Source: JBBRGG01 sp038240875
Lineage (GTDB): Bacteria > Planctomycetota > Phycisphaerae > Phycisphaerales > UBA1924
Assembly: GCA_038240875.1 (NCBI GenBank)
Contig: JBBRGG010000098.1
Coordinates: forward strand, 1 to 12,212
Direction of reading: 5' to 3'
Length of the DNA stretch: 12,212 nt
The notes under the pieces: generated by a model
What the model saw: only the letters and a program-made list of their open reading frames with translations
Database searches by the model: none
Told to the model about the DNA's origin: nothing
Part shown: positions 1 to 7,537 of the stretch, one piece after another
Layout of the letters: the number at the start of each line of letters is the position of its first letter
Numbering within the stretch: position 1 is the stretch's first letter
Program-made: the position numbers and the translations under genes

Positions 1-696
1 TACGTGGCGTCGCACGACCTCAAGGAACCGCTGCGAGGCATCTACAAATACGCGCACCAACTGCTTGATAGCGCGACCGTCGTAGACAACGAACACCGGC
101 GCAAGCTCGACGGGCTGTTGCGGCTGACGCTGCGGATGGACAGCCTGCTTGACTCTCTGCTGCACTTTTCTCGCGTGGGCCGGGCCGTGCTTCAGACTGA
201 AGATGCGGACCTCAACGAAGTAGTGAATGAGTCGCTCGAGATGGTGGATGCTCGGCGAGCCGAGGGGCAAATGGAGATCATCGTCCCTCGAGCCATGCCA
301 CATGTTCGATGCGACCGGGTGCGATGCCGGGAGATCTTCGTGAACCTTCTGTCGAACGCTCTGAAATACAACGACAAGGCGCAGAAGAAGGTCGAGGTAG
401 GCTTTGTCGCGCCGCACGAGGTTCACCCTCGGCCCGGCTGCCCCAGCGGGTCCGCCGAGCTTATGATCTATTACGTTCGAGACAACGGCATCGGCATCTC
501 GGCGCGGTACTTCGGACATGTGTTTAAGATGTTCAAGCGGCTGCACGGGCGTGACGAATACGGGGGCGGGGCCGGGGCCGGGCTGACCATCGTTCAGAAA
601 CTGGTCGAACGCCACCATGGTCGGGTTTGGATCGACTCGGTCCCGGGCGAGGGGACGACCTTTTACTTCACCCTCTCGGGCCGGGACGGAACCTGA
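1..696 (+). CDS. Phytochrome-type sensor histidine kinase, C-terminal part (5' truncated by window edge)
   Basis: The reading frame is open from the first base, so the gene starts upstream of the window and only about 231 residues are visible. They form a complete kinase core. The dimerisation/phosphoacceptor segment SHDLKEPLRG carries His at residue 5 of the visible part, the form typical of phytochromes and their relatives. The HATPase_c domain follows, with N-box NLLSNALKY (about 115-123), G1 box DNGIGI (161-166), an F-box region FKMFKRLHG and a glycine-rich G2 box (about 188-195). It should autophosphorylate and pass phosphate to a response regulator. The next gene is an Rcp1-type receiver starting 1 nt after the stop, the arrangement of cyanobacterial Cph1-Rcp1 pairs, so that protein is the likely partner. 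Whether the missing N-terminus holds a PAS-GAF-PHY photosensor cannot be seen. Confidence 0.93.
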   Translation, partial: YVASHDLKEPLRGIYKYAHQLLDSATVVDNEHRRKLDGLLRLTLRMDSLLDSLLHFSRVGRAVLQTEDADLNEVVNESLEMVDARRAEGQMEIIVPRAMPHVRCDRVRCREIFVNLLSNALKYNDKAQKKVEVGFVAPHEVHPRPGCPSGSAELMIYYVRDNGIGISARYFGHVFKMFKRLHGRDEYGGGAGAGLTIVQKLVERHHGRVWIDSVPGEGTTFYFTLSGRDGT

Positions 697-697
697 A

Positions 698-1144
698 ATG
701 ACTTTGATCAAAGAGCGCTCGGCAATACTCGTCGTCGTCGAGGACTCGGACGAGGATTTTGACACCGTCGTAGAGGCTGTCGAGCGGTCCGGGATGACAG
801 TCGAGGTGCACCGAGCGACCACAGGTGAGGGCGGGCTGGAAGTACTTCGTGAACTTGTTACTGATCGCCCAGTGCTCGTGCTCATGGATTTGAATACGCC
901 CGGTACCGACGGGCGCGATGCGCTCACGACGCTCAAAGCAGACCCAACCTTAAAGTTGATCCCGGTGATTGTGTTCAGCACCTCGGCCAACCCGAAGGAC
1001 GTCGGTTATTGTTACGCCGCCGGGGCCAACGCGTACCACGTCAAGCCTGTTCGGTATCCAGACCATTTGCATATGGTCACCGACCTTATCAGTTACTGGT
1101 TCGGTGGGGTCGCGCTTTCCGCTGGCGGAGGGGCAAACTCATGA
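698..1144 (+). CDS. Single-domain response regulator, Rcp1/CheY-like
   Basis: The 148-residue protein is one receiver domain with no output domain. The acidic pocket is E15/D16, the phosphoacceptor is D64 in LMDLNTPG, the switch residues are S94/T95 in VFSTSAN, and the conserved lysine is K116 in HVKPV. The TPGTDGRDAL...LIPVIVFSTSANPKDV pattern is that of Rcp1-type receivers, which take phosphate from phytochrome kinases. I chose ATG 698 because it lies 1 nt after the upstream kinase stop. An earlier in-frame start at 617 would add 27 residues that overlap the kinase gene and resemble no receiver. The stop overlaps the next start (ATGA), which suggests translational coupling. The likely role is a phosphate shuttle or protein-protein output. 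Confidence 0.93.
   Translation: MTLIKERSAILVVVEDSDEDFDTVVEAVERSGMTVEVHRATTGEGGLEVLRELVTDRPVLVLMDLNTPGTDGRDALTTLKADPTLKLIPVIVFSTSANPKDVGYCYAAGANAYHVKPVRYPDHLHMVTDLISYWFGGVALSAGGGANS
1127..1133 (+). promoter_or_regulatory. Ribosome binding site of the hybrid kinase
   Basis: GGAGGGG lies 7 nt before ATG 1141, inside the end of the preceding response-regulator gene. It decides the start at 1141 over the in-frame upstream start at 1009, which would add 44 arginine-rich residues overlapping the receiver gene. Confidence 0.7.
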
Positions 1145-4100
1145 TGACCGGGATCTCTGTTTCATCTACTACTCCGTGGCGAATGATCATCATTGAGGAC
1201 TGCCTGGAAGACCGGGAAGAGATCCGCCGCCTGCTACTCAGGGGTTCGGACCGTCGATACAAGTTTGTTGAGGCTGAGACCGGTGCCGCCGGGGTGCGTG
1301 CCATACTCGATGCTTCGGGCGGGCTTCCTGATTGCGTTGTGCTCGACTATTTCCTTCCAGATATTAATGGCAAGGATGTGTTGTCGGCTGTCATGGGCCC
1401 GAACGGGTTGACCGTGTGCCCAGTGGTAGTTCTGACTGGGTCCGCCGACATGCGGCTGGGCCAGACGGTTCTGCGGGCGGGGGCACAAGACTTTATCGGC
1501 AAAGCCTGGATTACCGCCCAGAGCCTTACCCGGGCAGTTGAAAACGCCGCAGAGCGGTGGGCCATGGCTCGGGAGCTTCAGACCCGAACAGCAGCTTTGC
1601 AAGCCAGTCAGCAGCAACTGCAGTTAGCGGTCGACCTCGCGGGTCTTGGTGTGAACCGCATCGACTACCGCACAGACACTATAGTTCTTGACACGATTGC
1701 TGCTGAACTATTTGGATTGAAGGCTGATGAGGCGTTGACGCGCTCGACCATCCATGCCACCTTCCACCCAGATGATGCCGACGAGATCTTTCGGCTCATA
1801 AACCGCTCGCTTGACCCAACTGGCGACGGCATGTTCGTCATGGAACACCGGGTCGTTCATCGCGATGGCTCAATCCGTTGGTTGTCCGTGAAGAAGCAGG
1901 TCATGTTCGGAGTTGTAAGCGGCATCCGCGGCCCGGTGTCGGGCTTGATAGCGGCGGTAGACATTACCGAACGCAAGCATGCAGAAATAGATTTGTCGCA
2001 GAAAAACGAGCAACTGGCTGAGGCTGACGCACGCATCCGGTCGGTTGTGAACAACGTCATCTACGGCATCATCACGATTGACGAGCGGGGCGTGGTGGAA
2101 ACGTTCAACTCCGCCGCCGAAAAGCTCTTTGGCTATAAAGCCGAGGAAGTTGTCGGTCAAAATGTCACTATGTTGATGGGCGATCCTCATACACGCGATC
2201 ACGACAGCTACCTCGCCAATTACAAACGAACCGGCCAAGCCAAGATCATCGGCATTGGCCGGGAAGTGGAAGGACGCCGTAAAGACGGTAGCACATTCCT
2301 GATGGACTTGGGCGTAAGCGAGTTCCTGCGAGGAGGACGCCGCTGCTTCACCGGGGTTGTGCGCGACATCACTGATCGGAAGCAGGCCGAAGCGCAGATG
2401 GTCACGATGAACGAGCATTTGCTCGTCGCTTCCATACGCCAGCATGAACTCACGGAAAGAGCCGAACATCTGGGCATACAACTTCGGACGGACATCGCTG
2501 CGCGCGTGGTGGCCGAGGAGGCGCTGCGCGAAAGCCAGCATTTCATCCATAGTGTTCTGTATAATCTCTTTGCCTTCGTCGGCATAATGACGGTAGACGG
2601 GACTTTGACCGATGCCAATCTCTCGTCGTTAACGGCGGCGGGCATCCCGGCCAGCGAAGTACTCGGGAAGAAGTTCTGGGACTGCTACTGGTGGAGCTAT
2701 TCACCCGAGATCCAGGCGCAACTGCGGGCCGCGTGCGCGCGTGCCGCCAACGGCGAGGTCGTTCGCTACGACGTGCCTGTGCGTATGGCAGGCGACACGC
2801 GAGTGTGGATCGACGTCCAGGGCGCACCGCTGCGCGATACCAAAGGGCGCGGCACGCAGATCATCCCATCGGGGCTGGAGTTCGGCGGGCGGCACGCTGC
2901 CGAAGAAGCGCTGCGCGAGAGCGAAGAGCGCTTCCGCGTCATGGCTGACGGCCTGCCTTTGCTGATCTGGGTTCACAATGCCAAGGGGGAGTTGCAGTTC
3001 GTCAACCAAGCGTATTGTGAGTTCTTCGACGTGACCCCTGAGCAGATCGCTGGCGAGAACTGGCGCCCGCTGGTGCACCCCGAGGATTTGGCGGCGTACG
3101 CGAGCGAGTTCGACGCTTGCGTGCGCGATCGTCGCATTTTCCAATCCGAGGTGCGTGTACACCGATCTGATGGTGAGTGGCGACTGCTCGAGTCCATCGC
3201 TCGCCCGCGTTTCTCGGCTTCCGGCGAATTTCTGGGCATGGTGGGCAGCAGCCCCGACATCACCGAGCGCAAGGCCGCCGAGATGGAACTCTCCCACCAC
3301 CGCGAGGGCCTTCAGCGGGCCGTTGAGGAGCGAACCGCGCAGCTAGCCGTCTCGACCGTCGCTCTTCACACCGCCGAGCGATTAGCGGCCCTAGGCAATC
3401 TGGCCGCGGGCCTGGGCCACGACATCGCGAACCTGACGATGCCGATCCGCGCCCGATTGCAGTCGCTCAAAGCCGCGTCTACAACCGACGCAGCCAGCAA
3501 GGATATTGATGCCATCGGTAATGCGCTAGACCACCTAAGCAATCTTTCTGCCGGGATGCGGCTCATGTCGATGGACCCGGATCGTATTGAGGTATCGAGT
3601 CCCGCAGCCGACCTAGAGGCATGGTGTGCTGAAACCTCGCAGATCTTTCAAGCCGCGCTGCCGCGCCACATCCGGCTCGAGTGCCAAGTGCCGCATGGCC
3701 TGGGCGTTAACATCGGGCGGCATCGATTGGCGCAAGCGGTCTTTAATCTGGTACAAAACGCCGGAGAGGCAATGGCTCATCAGCCAAGTGGGAATGTTCG
3801 CGTCACCGCCGAAGCCGCGATAAGTGCCGCGGGTTTGCCTGTGGTGAAGGTGCTAGTCTTCGACGATGGTCCTGGGATGCCCGCCGAGGTGGTAGCTCGC
3901 TGCTTCGAGCCGTACTTCTCGACTAAAGGCCGGGCGATTGCCACGGGCATGGGGCTGGGCATGGTCAGGGGCATCGTCGAGTCTGTCGGTGGTACCGTGG
4001 CGGTATCGTCAGCGCTGGGGGAGGGCACTACATTCACGCTTACGCTCCCTGCCGCCGTGTCGAGTCAATTGGCGGACGCGGGCCTAATGCGCACGGCCGC

Positions 4101-4467
4101 TGTCACGATCAAAGGACAGCGCGAGTCATCTCTGGCCGTGATGTTTCTCAATCAGTTGTTGTTCAAGACACACCGACACCTAGACTCGACGGCTCCGGGT
4201 GCTTTACTGTGGGTCGTCGAAAGGCCCACTTCGTTATTGGTGCAAACATACTTCGACCAAAATCCCAGAGGGCTAATGGTCGTCATCGATGGCGAGATAA
4301 TTACCTCTGCACTAGATGGACGCACGTTGGGCGCTACAAACTCGGCGGACCACAATAGTCACCGCGATAGAATTATTATGCTGAGCACAGAACCAAGCCC
4401 TGGTGATCTTCGAGACGCAATCACTCGCGCTAACATGGCGATCCTGCCGATTGCGGCTGTGGTGTAA
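1141..4467 (+). CDS. Hybrid sensor histidine kinase: REC, four PAS (one FixL-like), HisKA/HATPase, C-terminal extension
   Basis: The protein has 1108 residues. An N-terminal receiver (about 14-140) has E19/D20, phosphoacceptor D69 in VLDYFLPD, T99 and K121. PAS1 spans about 157-280 and ends in DITERK. PAS2 spans about 293-418 and matches FixL: H354 in HDSYL and R374 in IIGIGR fall at the positions of the haem-ligating His and distal Arg. PAS3 (about 462-587) has a degraded C-terminal motif. PAS4 spans about 591-713. A coiled segment leads to the kinase core, with LGHDIANL (H760 the likely phosphoacceptor), N-box NLVQNAGEAM, G1 DDGPGM (908-913), F-box FEPYFSTKG and G2 GMGLGM. About 138 residues (971-1108) follow, weakly resembling a degenerate receiver. 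No membrane helix is evident, so it is probably cytosolic. The start overlaps the upstream stop. The receiver may accept phosphate from the upstream kinase, and the core probably serves the next receiver gene. Confidence 0.92.
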   Translation: MMTGISVSSTTPWRMIIIEDCLEDREEIRRLLLRGSDRRYKFVEAETGAAGVRAILDASGGLPDCVVLDYFLPDINGKDVLSAVMGPNGLTVCPVVVLTGSADMRLGQTVLRAGAQDFIGKAWITAQSLTRAVENAAERWAMARELQTRTAALQASQQQLQLAVDLAGLGVNRIDYRTDTIVLDTIAAELFGLKADEALTRSTIHATFHPDDADEIFRLINRSLDPTGDGMFVMEHRVVHRDGSIRWLSVKKQVMFGVVSGIRGPVSGLIAAVDITERKHAEIDLSQKNEQLAEADARIRSVVNNVIYGIITIDERGVVETFNSAAEKLFGYKAEEVVGQNVTMLMGDPHTRDHDSYLANYKRTGQAKIIGIGREVEGRRKDGSTFLMDLGVSEFLRGGRRCFTGVVRDITDRKQAEAQMVTMNEHLLVASIRQHELTERAEHLGIQLRTDIAARVVAEEALRESQHFIHSVLYNLFAFVGIMTVDGTLTDANLSSLTAAGIPASEVLGKKFWDCYWWSYSPEIQAQLRAACARAANGEVVRYDVPVRMAGDTRVWIDVQGAPLRDTKGRGTQIIPSGLEFGGRHAAEEALRESEERFRVMADGLPLLIWVHNAKGELQFVNQAYCEFFDVTPEQIAGENWRPLVHPEDLAAYASEFDACVRDRRIFQSEVRVHRSDGEWRLLESIARPRFSASGEFLGMVGSSPDITERKAAEMELSHHREGLQRAVEERTAQLAVSTVALHTAERLAALGNLAAGLGHDIANLTMPIRARLQSLKAASTTDAASKDIDAIGNALDHLSNLSAGMRLMSMDPDRIEVSSPAADLEAWCAETSQIFQAALPRHIRLECQVPHGLGVNIGRHRLAQAVFNLVQNAGEAMAHQPSGNVRVTAEAAISAAGLPVVKVLVFDDGPGMPAEVVARCFEPYFSTKGRAIATGMGLGMVRGIVESVGGTVAVSSALGEGTTFTLTLPAAVSSQLADAGLMRTAAVTIKGQRESSLAVMFLNQLLFKTHRHLDSTAPGALLWVVERPTSLLVQTYFDQNPRGLMVVIDGEIITSALDGRTLGATNSADHNSHRDRIIMLSTEPSPGDLRDAITRANMAILPIAAVV

Positions 4468-4470
4468 CCA

Positions 4471-4914
4471 ATGAAAAAGAAACCGATCATCCCAAGCATC
4501 TTTATGGTGGACGACAACGCTCTCGCCGCCGAGGCGATGGAATGTTATTTCCCGATCACGGGCCTTTTGAACTGGCTTGGATGGTCACCCGACCCTGTTG
4601 CGGCGATCCCTATGATCGTCAAGCTACAACCAGATGTGGTTCTGCTCGACGTAGAAATCCCTGGTGCCGACTGTTTCGCTGCCTTGCGCAAGTTGACGGC
4701 CAAATGCCCATCCACCCGCGTCGTCATGTTCAGCGGGCACGCCCACGCCGAACTTATTGATCGAGCACTCCTGCAAGGCGCGGCGGGCTACATCGTCAAG
4801 GACGATGAACCACTCACGATCGCACAGTTGCTTGTCGAAGCGGCGCGAGGCGAGTGCGTACTTAGCCGCACGGCCTCTTCGGTGTACATGCGCACGGGCA
4901 GCGGCCCGGCGTGA
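4471..4914 (+). CDS. Receiver-only response regulator, NarL-like receiver without HTH
   Basis: The 147-residue receiver has acidic pocket D14/D15, phosphoacceptor D60 in LLDVEIPG, S88 in MFSGH and lysine K110 in GYIVKDD. The GAAGYIVKD and LVEAARGE pattern is that of NarL/FixJ-family receivers, but the protein ends about 30 residues later (SSVYMRTGSGPA). No LuxR-type helix-turn-helix is visible in the downstream bases in any obvious frame. The ATG lies 3 nt after the hybrid kinase stop, so the genes are surely co-transcribed and probably coupled. It is the likely phosphoacceptor of the hybrid kinase, with a protein-interaction or shuttle role. It closes the operon, because glmS converges on it from the other strand. 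Confidence 0.9.
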   Translation: MKKKPIIPSIFMVDDNALAAEAMECYFPITGLLNWLGWSPDPVAAIPMIVKLQPDVVLLDVEIPGADCFAALRKLTAKCPSTRVVMFSGHAHAELIDRALLQGAAGYIVKDDEPLTIAQLLVEAARGECVLSRTASSVYMRTGSGPA

Positions 4915-4957
4915 ACAGTGACTGGCGCAAAGCGAGAACTGGCAGCACGGATGCGCT

Positions 4958-4996
4958 AGCGATTTGAGAGGGCGATTTGAACTGGCAATTTGAACT
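4958..4996. repeat. 13-bp tandem repeat, three imperfect copies
   Basis: The three adjacent 13-mers are AGCGATTTGAGAG (4958-4970), GGCGATTTGAACT (4971-4983) and GGCAATTTGAACT (4984-4996). Copies 2 and 3 differ at one base. The repeat lies between the convergent ends of the response regulator and glmS genes. Its role is unknown; it may be an old slippage product or a protein-binding array. Confidence 0.7.
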
Positions 4997-5076
4997 GTCG
5001 AGATTGAGATTGATCACGTTATAAAGAATCCACATCGTGGGGTGTAAGTATAGATGTCCGATGAGACTGCGTTCAG

Positions 5077-5106
5077 ATCGGCCCGCTGGTGATCAGCCTT
5101 GCCGAT
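5077..5106. terminator. Possible hairpin terminator between convergent genes
   Basis: ATCGGC (5077-5082) pairs with GCCGAT (5101-5106), and inside it GCTG pairs with CAGC. The structure sits about 20 nt beyond the glmS stop on the minus strand. No T-run follows on either strand, so intrinsic termination is not well supported. It could equally be a processing or mRNA-end stabilising structure. Confidence 0.25.
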
Positions 5107-5125
5107 GAGATCAAGACTGCAGCCT

Positions 5126-6967
5126 CTATTCTACCGTCACGCTCTTTGCCAGGTTGCGAGGCTTATCAACATCGTGCCCACGCAAGACCGCCGCGTGGTA
5201 CGCCATCAACTGCAAAGGCACCACCGCCAGCATCGGTGACAAGGGCTCGGGGATGTCTGGGATGTACAACACGTCCTCGGCGTACTTCTTAATCTCTTCA
5301 TCGCCCTCGGTCGCCACCGCGATGACGTGCCCACCTCGGGCGCGGACTTCCTGAATGTTTGACATCACCTTCTCGTACTGCCTGCCCTTGTTCGCGATGA
5401 AGACCGCGGGCATGCCGTCGTTGATTAGCGCGATCGGACCATGCTTCATTTCCGCGGCGGGCATTCCCTCGGCGTGGATGTATGAGATTTCCTTGAGCTT
5501 GAGTGCGCCTTCGAGTGCCGTGGGAAAGTTGTACCCGCGGCCCAGGAAGAGCCAATTTTCACGCTCGATATACCGCTCGGTCACGCGCTTGATGAGATGG
5601 TCTTGCGCAAGGATCTGCTCCATCTTGTCGGGAATGGTTTCGAGCGCGCGAAGCAAGTCGGCACAGTGGTCGGCACCCATGAAGCGACGCCGCCCCATCC
5701 AAAGCCCAATGAGCGTGAGGACCGCGACCTGGCCGACAAAGGCCTTGGTCGAAGCCACACCGATTTCCGGGCCTACGCGAAGGTACACGCCCGCGTCGGT
5801 CTCGCGCGAGATCGTGGAGCCGACAACGTTGATCACGCCTAGCGCGAGCGCGCCGCGTTCGCGTGCTTCTTGCAACGCCGCGAGCGTGTCGGCGGTCTCG
5901 CCAGACTGGCTCACCGCGATGACAATCGAGTTTTCTTCGATAATGGGGTTGCGATAGCGAAACTCGCTGCCGTATTCGGCGCGCGAAGGCAGCTTGGTGA
6001 GGTCTTCGAGAAGGTACTGCCCGATCATCGCCGCGTGCAGCGCGGTGCCTTGGGCGACAAGCACGGCTCGCTTAGCCTTGGTCAGTTCCTTCGCGTGCTC
6101 AGCGAGCCCACCCAAGACAACCTTGCCGTCGCGAGTATCGATTCGGCCACGAAAGCAGTTGCGTAAAGCCTTGGGCTGCTCAAAGATTTCCTTGCGCATG
6201 AAGTGGTCGTAGCCGCCCAGCTCGATCTCTTGCAGTTCGAGTTCGAGTGCTTCGATCTTGGGTGTGACCGAAACGTTGTTGATCGTTGAAGTGCGAAAGC
6301 CATTGGGCGTGAGCTTGACGACGTTGTAGTCATCAAGGGCGAAGGCTTGCGTCGTGTGCGCGATGATCGCGGAGCCATCGCTGGCGATGAAAAACTCACC
6401 GTTGCCAACGCCGACCATGAGGGGGCTGCCCTTGCGTGCGCAGATGAGCGTTTCGGGTTCTTTGTCGCAGATCACGACGATGGCGTACGCGCCAGTGACT
6501 TCGCGAAGTGCCGACTGCACGGCTTTTTCAAGATCTACGCCCTCGTTGGGTGCATACAGCTCGCCGATGAGCATCGCGAGCACTTCAGTGTCGGTCTGCG
6601 ACTTGAACTTGTGACCTTTTTCTTCGAGGTACGTGCGTAGCGAAGCATAATTTTCGATAATCCCGTTGTGCACGATGCAAATGCCGACCTTGTCGTCGGT
6701 GTGCGGGTGAGCGTTGGCATCGGTGACACCGCCGTGGGTGGCCCAGCGTGTGTGGCCAAGGCCGATGGTGCCACGAAAGTCACCGATTTGTTCAATGCGA
6801 TCTTCGAGGTTGGCAACTCTGCCTATTGACTTGCAGATTTTGAGCTTGCCATCTTGCATGACGGCGATCCCCGCCGAGTCATACCCGCGATATTCCAGGC
6901 GCTTAAGCCCTTCGACCAAGAGTTGCTGGCAAGGTTTATTTCCGATGTAGGCGACTATCCCACACAT
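5126..6967 (-). CDS. glmS: Glutamine--fructose-6-phosphate aminotransferase (isomerising)
   Basis: GlmS makes glucosamine-6-phosphate from fructose-6-phosphate and glutamine, the first committed step to UDP-GlcNAc for peptidoglycan, LPS and amino-sugar polymers. The 613-residue length is normal. The protein starts MCGIVAYIGN, so after Met removal the catalytic Cys is the N-terminus. The glutaminase domain shows YRGYDSAG, HTRWATHG (72-79) and the NG pair at 101-102. The first SIS domain has SQSGETADT (353-361) and VASTKAF. The second has EGALKLKEISYIHAEG and KHGP (508-511). The C-terminus DKPRNLAKSVTVE is the canonical tail that closes the active site. The usual CGTS loop reads QGTA (306-309), so Cys and Ser are replaced; the TA form occurs elsewhere in the family. 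AGGAG at 6977-6981 sits 9 nt before the ATG. The gene is monocistronic here. No glmS-ribozyme core was recognised upstream. Confidence 0.98.
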   Translation of the reverse strand: MCGIVAYIGNKPCQQLLVEGLKRLEYRGYDSAGIAVMQDGKLKICKSIGRVANLEDRIEQIGDFRGTIGLGHTRWATHGGVTDANAHPHTDDKVGICIVHNGIIENYASLRTYLEEKGHKFKSQTDTEVLAMLIGELYAPNEGVDLEKAVQSALREVTGAYAIVVICDKEPETLICARKGSPLMVGVGNGEFFIASDGSAIIAHTTQAFALDDYNVVKLTPNGFRTSTINNVSVTPKIEALELELQEIELGGYDHFMRKEIFEQPKALRNCFRGRIDTRDGKVVLGGLAEHAKELTKAKRAVLVAQGTALHAAMIGQYLLEDLTKLPSRAEYGSEFRYRNPIIEENSIVIAVSQSGETADTLAALQEARERGALALGVINVVGSTISRETDAGVYLRVGPEIGVASTKAFVGQVAVLTLIGLWMGRRRFMGADHCADLLRALETIPDKMEQILAQDHLIKRVTERYIERENWLFLGRGYNFPTALEGALKLKEISYIHAEGMPAAEMKHGPIALINDGMPAVFIANKGRQYEKVMSNIQEVRARGGHVIAVATEGDEEIKKYAEDVLYIPDIPEPLSPMLAVVPLQLMAYHAAVLRGHDVDKPRNLAKSVTVE

Positions 6968-7040
6968 CCTGCGAGGCTCCTGCCGAGGGTGGCGTTTGAG
7001 GATTGAACAGACGTATCAATGAATAAGGGCCGGACATTTG

Positions 7041-7064
7041 AATCTGGACACAAGAATCTGGACA
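7041..7064. repeat. Direct repeat AATCTGGACA, two copies with 14-bp period
   Basis: AATCTGGACA occurs exactly at 7041-7050 and 7055-7064, and related fragments flank it (CGGACAT at 7031, AGGACACA at 7073). It lies about 75-100 nt upstream of the glmS start, on the promoter side. Read in the glmS direction it gives TGTCCAGATT twice, so it could be a regulator site for glmS. No regulator is assigned. Confidence 0.5.
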
Positions 7065-7368
7065 GGTCAATTAGGACACAAAGGTTCGTATGACATTACG
7101 CCAACGGATCAATGTATCGGCCTTCGGAGCGCTTTGTTCGCATTGGAAGGCGGATCACTACGTATTCGCGCAACGATAACGCTCGCGTGTATGGAATATA
7201 CGGTTAATATCTGAGAAACCACCTGATTGAACTGTTTCCTGACATGCCCATACTCACCATCTTCAGGGTCGTGATGACACGTAAGACATCAATCAAGAAT
7301 GCTCAATATCGACTTGACAAACGCTCAGTAGCTGGACCTGAGAAACTGATGGGATAAATTCTGTTGCT

Positions 7369-7537
7369 CCCGTAGGCTAGTGACCTATGTAGCCGGGTAT
7401 CGCGGTACAGTGGAAAGTGAGTCTTTCAGACTTGCGGGTCTGCAATGCGTTACGTGATGCCCGAAGGTACGAAGGGTTCTGGTGGGCAAAGCCTTGACGG
7501 CCCAGCCACAACCGGTCTTGCCGTACTGCCCGCCCAC
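7369..7537 (+). ncRNA. Candidate structured RNA of unknown family, or 5' leader of the glycosyltransferase gene
   Basis: Several nested stems can be drawn by hand. CCC-GGCTA (7369-7379, bulge GTA) pairs with TAGCCGGG (7390-7397). GTGG (7410-7413) and GCGGG (7434-7438) pair with the contiguous CCCGCCCAC (7529-7537). Inside are a small hairpin AGTCT-TTC-AGACT (7420-7432), a hairpin at 7442-7460 with two G-U pairs, and a long stem. In that long stem GTACG, AAG, GGTT, TGG and GGGC (7467-7487) pair in order with GCCC, CCA, AACC, CTT and CGTAC (7500-7526). The two G-U pairs would be C-A mismatches on the other strand, which favours + transcription. It matches none of the signatures I looked for (RNase P, tmRNA, SRP, common riboswitches). 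No T-run terminator follows. Confidence 0.35.

Noticed and set aside
1009..1140. Extended N-terminus of the hybrid kinase from the start at 1009
   Set aside because: The extra 44 residues are Arg-rich and overlap the preceding receiver gene in another frame. ATG 1141 has a strong ribosome binding site and the ATGA overlap.
1870..2550. Minus-strand open frame of 226 codons opposite the hybrid kinase
   Set aside because: It is antisense to two clear PAS domains and has no recognisable domain or start signal.
4958..4996. CRISPR array
   Set aside because: The copies are directly adjacent, only 13 bp, imperfect, and have no spacers or cas genes nearby.
4915..5125. Missing LuxR-type HTH of the last response regulator lost by frameshift
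   Set aside because: The bases after the stop give no helix-turn-helix in any forward frame that I can see, so the protein appears to be receiver-only rather than broken.
6968..7100. glmS ribozyme in the glmS leader
   Set aside because: I could not find a recognisable glmS ribozyme core on the minus strand, and a normal AGGAG ribosome binding site sits 9 nt before the ATG.
7410..7537. Known RNA families (RNase P, tmRNA, SRP RNA, cobalamin or SAM riboswitch)
   Set aside because: A GGAAAGT string at 7412-7418 recalls RNase P CR-I, but the rest of that signature and the other conserved regions are absent. No tmRNA tag, tRNA-like end, SRP tetraloop motif or riboswitch core was found.
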